Under the pieces are notes generated by a model, which was not told the origin of the DNA, did no database searches, and saw nothing but the letters and a program-made list of their open reading frames with translations. A program made the translations under genes and the position numbers. Positions 6,251 through 11,318 of a stretch of DNA of 11,318 bases are shown here, one piece after another (position 1 is the first letter of the stretch; each line of letters opens with the position of its first letter). Source of the DNA: Firmicutes bacterium UBA5420 (lineage in GTDB: Bacteria; Bacillota; Limnochordia; Darwinibacteriales; Darwinibacteriaceae); assembly GCA_002409455.1 (NCBI GenBank), contig DHNI01000126.1, positions 7,735 through 19,052 on the forward strand, given 5' to 3'.

Positions 6251-6677
6251 CTTCCGCAACCTCCTTGTGCTTTTTTCTTAACCATGTACCAATCCATAGG
6301 CTCAGTGTTGCTAGACCAATACCGAAACCATCGATCAGAACATCATCGAAGGTACCGGTGCGATGGTTTAGACTACTTTGGTAGCCCTCATCAGCCATAG
6401 CCACGGCTAGGGCGAATACCACAGCAACAGGCAACGCCGCCCGGCGTAGCCGCTTTGTCTTGTTGGCTGCAAAATAGACAATCAAGGTCAATACTCCGTA
6501 TGCCAAAACGTGCCCAATTTTCCGCCCGACCACAACCAACTGCCTAAGTTCAGCCCCACTTAAGTGTGGCAGCAATCTCGCGAGGAACGTCCCCGTATAG
6601 TTTGCACCGGAGGCCTCATGGTTCGCAAATAGAAACATGCTTAAGACATACACTCCAACCATAGCCCATTGGATCAA
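6228..6677 (-). CDS. VanZ-like membrane protein
   Basis: This is a 149-residue integral membrane protein with about four hydrophobic helices (roughly 2-18, 55-71, 78-95 and 112-133) and a charged, cytosolic-looking tail ending in EDVEDERR. The VanZ hallmarks are GHVLAYGVLTLIVYF (55-69) and DEGYQSSL..RTGTFDDVLIDGFG (96-119). VanZ of the vancomycin-resistance cluster gives low-level teicoplanin resistance, but most VanZ-like proteins are uncharacterised, and no van genes are present here. The start is a TTG with GGAAGGGG about ten bases upstream; a later ATG at 6662 has no comparable site and would trim the first helix. It lies 43 bases after the phosphatase gene and overlaps the DUF4438-like gene, within the polysaccharide operon. 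Confidence 0.87.
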   Translation of the reverse strand: MIQWAMVGVYVLSMFLFANHEASGANYTGTFLARLLPHLSGAELRQLVVVGRKIGHVLAYGVLTLIVYFAANKTKRLRRAALPVAVVFALAVAMADEGYQSSLNHRTGTFDDVLIDGFGIGLATLSLWIGTWLRKKHKEVAEDVEDERR

Positions 6678-6720
6678 TATTATAATTCCCCTTCCAATAG
6701 GGTGCCAATCTATTAAACTT

Positions 6721-7488
6721 CTATGCTAAGCGAGAAAAGAAGAATCGTCTTTTCTTCCGATATTCCACTGGCTGTACCTTAAGCTGAAAATCACCATCCA
6801 AGATATTACGGGGATTTGTCTCAACTAAATCTTTAGCCGTAGCTCGTCCCACAATCTCAACCAGAGCCTCAAAGGCCTCAAAGAGATTGAGCCGGCGGCG
6901 CTCGCTGCCATGACCGTCGCTGGCAACCATTTGCACCATATTCGAGGTAAGCATGATCTTTGCTGTCTCTTTGATCGACGATCCAAAACGTCCCAAAATG
7001 CTTCCCGTATTCATCTGAATCAGACACCCGGTTTTCAGCCAGCCCAAGGCCAAATTGGGATCCTCCACCACTGCCCCATAGCGCTCTGGGTGGGCAATAA
7101 TCGGAGTTATGCCCTTTGTTTGCAGCCCAAAGAGTACCTGCTCAGCGTACAAAGGAATCTGTTGAAGGGGAAATTCGATTAAGCAATACTTGCCTGCATC
7201 GCCATAGGTGGGTATCTCCCCAGCCGCCATGTCCACGAGAGCCATATCCATCAGAAGCTCTGCCCCCGGCACGAGTTCCACAGCGATCTGAGCTTTAATG
7301 AACTCTTTCTGCAGCTCTTTCACCTTCTGTTTGACCAGAGACCACTGGGGAATTTCGTAGAAATGGGGTGTGGCAGCTATGGTGGTGATACCTCCCGCTG
7401 CGGCGCAACGACCCATGGCTAACGCCATATCCAAGTCCACGGCCCCATCGTCAATGCCAGGTAAAATATGAGTGTGCAGATCAATCAT
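6721..7488 (-). CDS. PHP-type protein-tyrosine phosphatase (YwqE/CpsB family)
   Basis: This metal-dependent phosphatase is expected to dephosphorylate the adjacent tyrosine kinase and so tune polysaccharide synthesis. It has 255 residues, the usual size. The PHP metal ligands are visible in order: DLHTHILPGIDDG (His5, His7), ATPHF (His42), GAE (Glu77), IEFP (Glu105), AHPER (His133), and SDGHG (Asp191, His193). The C-terminus is basic (YRKKRRFFFSRL). It is unrelated to the low-molecular-weight Wzb phosphatases. Its ATG overlaps the kinase stop by four bases, and GGAG lies eight bases upstream inside the kinase gene, implying translational coupling that keeps kinase and phosphatase in step. Confidence 0.93.
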   Translation of the reverse strand: MIDLHTHILPGIDDGAVDLDMALAMGRCAAAGGITTIAATPHFYEIPQWSLVKQKVKELQKEFIKAQIAVELVPGAELLMDMALVDMAAGEIPTYGDAGKYCLIEFPLQQIPLYAEQVLFGLQTKGITPIIAHPERYGAVVEDPNLALGWLKTGCLIQMNTGSILGRFGSSIKETAKIMLTSNMVQMVASDGHGSERRRLNLFEAFEALVEIVGRATAKDLVETNPRNILDGDFQLKVQPVEYRKKRRFFFSRLA

Positions 7489-8204
7489 TGAGCTCGCTCC
7501 GCATCATCATAATAGTAATAATACTGGTAGTTCTTCTGGTCTTGAGGCCGTACTCCGTTTAAGACAACACCAAGGAGTCTAGCTTTGGCCTGTTCCAAAA
7601 GGGTCTTGGCGTGAAGGGCTACATCATTCGGTACTTCATTAGCTCGAATAACCAAGACTGTACCATCCACTTGGTTAGCCATGACCGCGGAGTCCGTTAC
7701 TGCAATAACAGGAGCTCCATCAAAAAGAATCACATCATAGCCTTCTCGTAGCTCCGCAATAACATTAGCCATAGCTTTCGATTGCAGTAGTTCCGCGGGA
7801 TTGGGTGGTACGGGCCCCGATGGAATCACATCTAGGCCAGGCACTTCCTCAATTGCTACGGAGATCTCATCGAGAACGGCGTTACCAGTAAGCAAAGCAG
7901 TCAGACCTACACCATTATCCATAGGAAAAATCTTGTGTAATACCGGCTTACGAAGATCGCAACCCACCAATGCCACCCTTTGACCCGATTGGGCAAAAGC
8001 CACTGCTAGATTCGCTGAAACCGTTGATTTTCCGTCCCCTGGTCCAACGCTTGTCACCAATATAGTCTTTAGCTCCTGATCAGGGCTGACAAACCGGAGA
8101 TTCGTCCTGAGGGTTCTGAAAGCCTCACTGCCAACTGATTTAGGATCGCCGTGAACAATAAGGGGGCGTTCTCCATTCAAACCATTATTCTTTAATCTAC
8201 GCAC
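7485..8204 (-). CDS. BY-family tyrosine-protein kinase (CpsD/CapB/YwqD type)
   Basis: This cytoplasmic bacterial tyrosine kinase, 239 residues from the chosen start, is the normal length for the Firmicutes type in which kinase and transmembrane adaptor are separate proteins. SEAFRTLRTNLRF (26-38) precedes Walker A GPGDGKST (54-61). Walker A' with CDLRKP (82-87) and Walker B VILFDGAP (158-165) follow. The C-terminal tail YQYYYYYDD holds six tyrosines, the autophosphorylation cluster. The frame is open much further upstream, but the GTG at 8204 is preferred: it matches the family start, has AAGGA ten bases upstream, and overlaps the stop of the Wzz-like gene by eight bases. It should be activated by the C-terminal tail of that protein and reset by the next gene's phosphatase. 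Confidence 0.94.
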   Translation of the reverse strand: MRRLKNNGLNGERPLIVHGDPKSVGSEAFRTLRTNLRFVSPDQELKTILVTSVGPGDGKSTVSANLAVAFAQSGQRVALVGCDLRKPVLHKIFPMDNGVGLTALLTGNAVLDEISVAIEEVPGLDVIPSGPVPPNPAELLQSKAMANVIAELREGYDVILFDGAPVIAVTDSAVMANQVDGTVLVIRANEVPNDVALHAKTLLEQAKARLLGVVLNGVRPQDQKNYQYYYYYDDAERAQ

Positions 8205-9636
8205 GCAACCCACGTCCTTTTTTCCTCTGGAGGAGTCTATTCTGCCCGCCATCGACCACTTCAAGATCTGGAATCTGCCCCAAAACTGGAACTCCAAGTA
8301 AGCGCTCCACATCCTCCTTCGTCTTAATCGTGTTATCTATAAACTCCAATAGGAAGGCTAAACCTACTCCGAGAAAAATACCTAAAACTGCGCCAATGGC
8401 AATATTGAGTTTCACCCGCGGTTTTACGGGATTCACCGGTACGGTTGCGGCGTCAATGACTTGTACATCCGCTGTCTGCATAGCCTCGGCGATGCGGGTT
8501 TCTTCATTACGAGTGAGTAGCATCACATAAAGCTCCTCTAAGACTTTAGCCCCTCGCGTCAAACGTGCGAGTTCAAGTTCCTTAGCAGGCAAATGACTGA
8601 GCCTAGCTTCATAGTCTACAATCAAACTTTGTAGGGCCACATCGCGAGCATCAAGCGCCATAAGTTCAACCTCCTGGCTGATCACACTGGAATACAAATC
8701 GCGGTGTATTGGATTGATGGTCCGGGTTTCAGTGCCGATCACTCTTTCTATCTGCTCCGTAAGTTTATCCTTTACATCATCGATCTCAGCCTGTAGGGTC
8801 AGAATAGATGGATGCTGATCCGTATACTTTTCTCGAGCACCAGACAAAGAGATCTCCAAATCAGCTAAACGTGAACGATACTGTGTTACGAAGGGATTCT
8901 CACTAATTGTAGTCGAGGAGACCATAGTTTCTTCCTGATCAGCTAATCGTGTACGGGCTTGCTCGATCCTTTCCCTAATCTCCGTTTTCCGTATGCGTAC
9001 CTGACCCAAATCGGCCTCTAAGGAAGCTAGCTGATTGATACCAGCGATGGTTTCCTGAGACGGGGCGAGAGAGCCCTCCTGCTCTCTATAGATCCGTAGT
9101 TCTTCCTCGGCCTGTTCCAGATTTGCCGATACCGTAGCAAGTTGTGTTTCAATGAACTCCCGAGCACTTCGCCTATCCTCTTGTTTATACAACAAGTTCC
9201 ATTCAATAAAGGCATCTGTCAAGGTGTTGACGAATTGTTGAGCTTCTTCTGGCTCCACCGATTGCATACTGATCTTCAGTACATCAGTTCCTTGAACCGG
9301 TTGAATGGTTAGCCTTTGTTCTAGGCTAGTTAGACTGACCTCATCTAAACCCATTAATGACCGCACTTGGCTTAGAATATTACGACTCTTCATGATCTGG
9401 ATATAGTTTTGCGTGGTATTGCCACTCATGCGCCCCATGCCCTCAAAGAGCACGGACTGCATTCCGGCAGACGAATCCCGCACGATCAATGTTGCAGAAG
9501 CCTCATAAATCGGTGTAGCCATCAGGCTATAAACGGTGACTCCAAGAACCGTTACAAGGAAAACAATGACTATTAGTGTGCGTTTTTTAACGATGATGTC
9601 CCAATATTCCCGTAGATCCATTTCTTCCATTTCCAA
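8197..9636 (-). CDS. Wzz/YwqC-like polysaccharide chain-length and kinase-modulator protein
   Basis: This inner-membrane protein is likely to control polymer length and activate the tyrosine kinase. From the TTG start it has 479 residues. An N-terminal Wzz domain begins with MEEMDLREYWDIIVKKR, then a first transmembrane helix (about 20-39) and PIYEASATLIV. A long periplasmic/extracellular coiled-coil region spans roughly 150-365. A GNVR-like segment (LELARLTRGAKVLEELYVML) and a Pro-rich VPVNPVKPR come before the second transmembrane helix (about 410-430). The cytosolic tail TIKTKEDVERLLGVPVLGQIP is the part that contacts the kinase in this family. It is longer than YwqC or CapA because of its coiled coil, as in GumC-type proteins. 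The start is uncertain: AGGGGGTGA (9653-9645) suits the TTG at 9636, but a GTG at 9645 and ATGs at 9630 and 9621 are in frame. Confidence 0.92.
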   Translation of the reverse strand: MEMEEMDLREYWDIIVKKRTLIVIVFLVTVLGVTVYSLMATPIYEASATLIVRDSSAGMQSVLFEGMGRMSGNTTQNYIQIMKSRNILSQVRSLMGLDEVSLTSLEQRLTIQPVQGTDVLKISMQSVEPEEAQQFVNTLTDAFIEWNLLYKQEDRRSAREFIETQLATVSANLEQAEEELRIYREQEGSLAPSQETIAGINQLASLEADLGQVRIRKTEIRERIEQARTRLADQEETMVSSTTISENPFVTQYRSRLADLEISLSGAREKYTDQHPSILTLQAEIDDVKDKLTEQIERVIGTETRTINPIHRDLYSSVISQEVELMALDARDVALQSLIVDYEARLSHLPAKELELARLTRGAKVLEELYVMLLTRNEETRIAEAMQTADVQVIDAATVPVNPVKPRVKLNIAIGAVLGIFLGVGLAFLLEFIDNTIKTKEDVERLLGVPVLGQIPDLEVVDGGQNRLLQRKKGRGLRA

Positions 9637-9648
9637 TGTCGTCACCCC

Positions 9649-11318
9649 CTACCAAGGAAAGCTTATTTCAAACAAGTCCTTAAACGTCTTTATACCGCCG
9701 AGGAAACCAAAGATTTTCGTCCAGTCGGCCTTCTTAGTTTCAGGCACATAGATGATATCTCCACCGCTTAGAAGCGGATTTTCCGAGGCATCACCTGTGA
9801 AGAGCACCTTATCTTGGCCCATGGCCACAATGTCCGATCCCTCTAAGGAACCATCGCGGTAAATGCCCACACTTTCCAAAGCAGCCCTCTCAAGTGGCCC
9901 CCCCGCTAAGGCAATGGCATCCATAACCCTCGCACCCACAGGTAGAGAATATACTCCCGGGTTTTTGACCATACCTAGCACCAAAATCTGACTTTTCGAG
10001 GCCGGAACATAGATCACGTCGCCACCTACTAAAGGCAGGTTATGTTCAACTTGTGCCATCATCAGACTGGAGTAATCGACTTCCCAGATCTGCTCTTCGG
10101 CCCCGCCCTGACGAGTTACAATAACCTGTTCGTTACCTGTGTTCGATTGTAAGCCACCTGCCAAGGCCAATATGTCCAGAAGACGTCCGCCTTGCGGCAA
10201 AGTATACGCTCCAGCCCTCGTTACATCACCAAAGACAAGAACCATGCGATTCGCCTCAGGTACGGTAATGATTTCGCCTCCTTGTAAAGGTCGATTGTCG
10301 GTTTCCCCCGCCAATAAGTCCAGACTTATCGTCTCAGTGAGCACACCCTCTTCTGTCTCCCGGGTAACCACAACCCTGGCAGGCTCTGCACCTTCTGTAA
10401 AGCCCCCGGCACGCCCGATCAAGTCCATCAGACTTTGTCCCTTGGTGAAAACATAGTAACCGGGATTACGCACTTCACCCAAAACGAGAACGCTTCTGTC
10501 GCTTCTGCGCACCATAATTACATCGCCGCCCTGAAGGAGTCTGTCCTCTGCCAAGAAGCGATTTTCCATCAAGAGGCTAAAATCTATGATTGAAACTTCA
10601 GTATTTCCCTCGCTATAGCGAGTTAGAGATACTTGTTCCTCATCGGCACTTTCCGAAAAACCTCCGGCCATTATAATCGCATCCAACAGACCATCGCCAG
10701 ATTGGAATTGATAATATCCTGGGTGGTTGACTTCGCCTAACACGATGACGCCGCGTTCAGCTCTCGGAACTATAATGACATCACCACCCTGTAAAGGTAC
10801 GTTATCGGCCAAATAGCGATTATTCATTAGATCACGGAAGTCGATCATGGTAATCTCGGTGCCATCAGAAGACTGCCTACTCAAAGATACTTGTTCTTCC
10901 AAGGCTTCATCAGTTAATCCACCAGACATAGCAATAGCATCTAAGAAGCGATCACCATGGCCGAACTGATAATAGCCAGGGCTCTGTACTTCACCTAACA
11001 CTAATACCTGTCTACGGCCTTCAGAAACATACAAAATGTCACCTGGTAATACCTTATCGTTTTGCAGACCTAAGCGCTCTAGCGCTCCAAGATCAATAGT
11101 CTTTACTACACCATCCCGCGTTAAGGTAAGCTCGTCACCTGCACGTTCAGCCGTTCCTCCAGCCTCAGCCAACAGATCGAGCAGCCGGGTCTGCTCTCGC
11201 ACGATATACGAACCAGGGGTTCTTACCTGCCCTAACACTAAAGCATTTTGATACCCATCGGGCACGAAAATGAGATCATCCGCGAATAGACGGGGATTCT
11301 CGCCCCCAGCTTGTCCTT
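9649..11318 (-). CDS. Multi-repeat SLBB polysaccharide export protein (5' end beyond window)
   Basis: The frame is open to the right edge. The codons before 11265 read GGENPRLFADDLIFVP, the end of a further repeat, so the gene starts outside the window. The 556 visible residues hold six SLBB (beta-grasp) repeats of 79-86 residues. Each begins with a motif like VLVLGEVRNPGYY, continues with LLDAIALAGG, and ends with LQGGDVIIVP. The protein ends with a repeat-free tail of about 28 residues, WTKIFGFLGGIKTFKDLFEI..., which could form an amphipathic helix. SLBB domains occur in Wza-type exporters, where the C-terminal helix spans the outer membrane. The long array here suggests a periplasm-spanning or surface export tube; this is inference. 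It precedes the Wzz-like gene, with a stop at 9649 and the next Shine-Dalgarno overlapping it. Confidence 0.92.
   Translation of the reverse strand, partial: GQAGGENPRLFADDLIFVPDGYQNALVLGQVRTPGSYIVREQTRLLDLLAEAGGTAERAGDELTLTRDGVVKTIDLGALERLGLQNDKVLPGDILYVSEGRRQVLVLGEVQSPGYYQFGHGDRFLDAIAMSGGLTDEALEEQVSLSRQSSDGTEITMIDFRDLMNNRYLADNVPLQGGDVIIVPRAERGVIVLGEVNHPGYYQFQSGDGLLDAIIMAGGFSESADEEQVSLTRYSEGNTEVSIIDFSLLMENRFLAEDRLLQGGDVIMVRRSDRSVLVLGEVRNPGYYVFTKGQSLMDLIGRAGGFTEGAEPARVVVTRETEEGVLTETISLDLLAGETDNRPLQGGEIITVPEANRMVLVFGDVTRAGAYTLPQGGRLLDILALAGGLQSNTGNEQVIVTRQGGAEEQIWEVDYSSLMMAQVEHNLPLVGGDVIYVPASKSQILVLGMVKNPGVYSLPVGARVMDAIALAGGPLERAALESVGIYRDGSLEGSDIVAMGQDKVLFTGDASENPLLSGGDIIYVPETKKADWTKIFGFLGGIKTFKDLFEISFPW
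9742..11244 (-). repeat. Six tandem SLBB coding repeats
   Basis: Repeat units in transcription order begin near 11244, 11007, 10749, 10491, 10242 and 9987, with periods of 79, 86, 86, 83 and 85 codons. Units two and three are the most alike (PGYYQF, EEQVSL-R, IDF-LM-NR-LA, LQGGDVI), which suggests duplication within the gene. Units one and six are the most divergent. The array probably continues past the right edge. Confidence 0.85.

Noticed and set aside
6228..6677. Glycopeptide resistance locus based on the VanZ-like gene
   Set aside because: No vanHAX, vanRS or vanY genes are present, and VanZ-like proteins are widespread outside resistance clusters.
8205..8312. Extension of the kinase reading frame to 8312
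   Set aside because: The extra 36 codons overlap the Wzz-like gene and do not resemble the family N-terminus. The GTG at 8204 has a ribosome site and the expected length.
9742..11244. CRISPR array or non-coding tandem repeat in the SLBB region
   Set aside because: The roughly 250-bp periodicity is explained by protein-domain repeats in one intact reading frame, with DNA divergence at third codon positions.

Overview
The window looks like chromosomal DNA of a Firmicutes-type (Bacillota) bacterium, possibly a deep-branching or diderm lineage. Three things point there. The Shine-Dalgarno sequences are strong and purine-rich, and two promoters are close to the TTGACA-17-TATAAT consensus. A SAM-I (S-box) riboswitch precedes metK. 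The polysaccharide genes have the split arrangement typical of Gram-positives: a chain-length/adaptor protein, a separate BY-kinase and a PHP-type phosphatase. A multi-repeat SLBB export protein and a CsgG-like lipoprotein hint at an outer membrane, but this is inference. I see no transposase, phage, CRISPR, tRNA or rRNA gene.

Layout. (1) 1-395: the 5' end of a secreted-protein gene (minus) with a consensus promoter, then the metK terminator. (2) 396-1800 (minus): metK, its SAM-I riboswitch and its promoter. The promoter's -35 box sits on the last codons of the next gene. (3) 1793-2497 (minus): a lipoprotein with a CsgG/LpoB-like domain. (4) 2498-2707: a divergent intergenic region with a 10-bp inverted repeat. 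(5) 2708-5349 (plus): a cysteine desulfurase and thiI, then a 57-codon coiled-coil ORF whose ribosome binding site lies in a hairpin, closed by a strong terminator. (6) 5369-11318 (minus, 5' end off the window): a polysaccharide operon in the transcription order SLBB protein, Wzz/YwqC-like protein, tyrosine kinase, PHP phosphatase, VanZ-like protein, DUF4438-like protein. Four of the five junctions are overlaps or gaps of 12 nt or less; the other gap is 43 nt.

How the genes work together. MetK makes SAM and is feedback-regulated by the S-box. The desulfurase takes sulfur from cysteine and probably passes it to ThiI, which has no rhodanese domain, to make 4-thiouridine in tRNA. In the minus operon, the Wzz-like membrane protein probably activates the kinase, which autophosphorylates on its C-terminal tyrosine cluster. 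The PHP phosphatase reverses this, and the SLBB protein probably forms part of the export path. The VanZ-like and DUF4438-like genes at the end of the operon have no established role in such systems and are the least explained part of the window.
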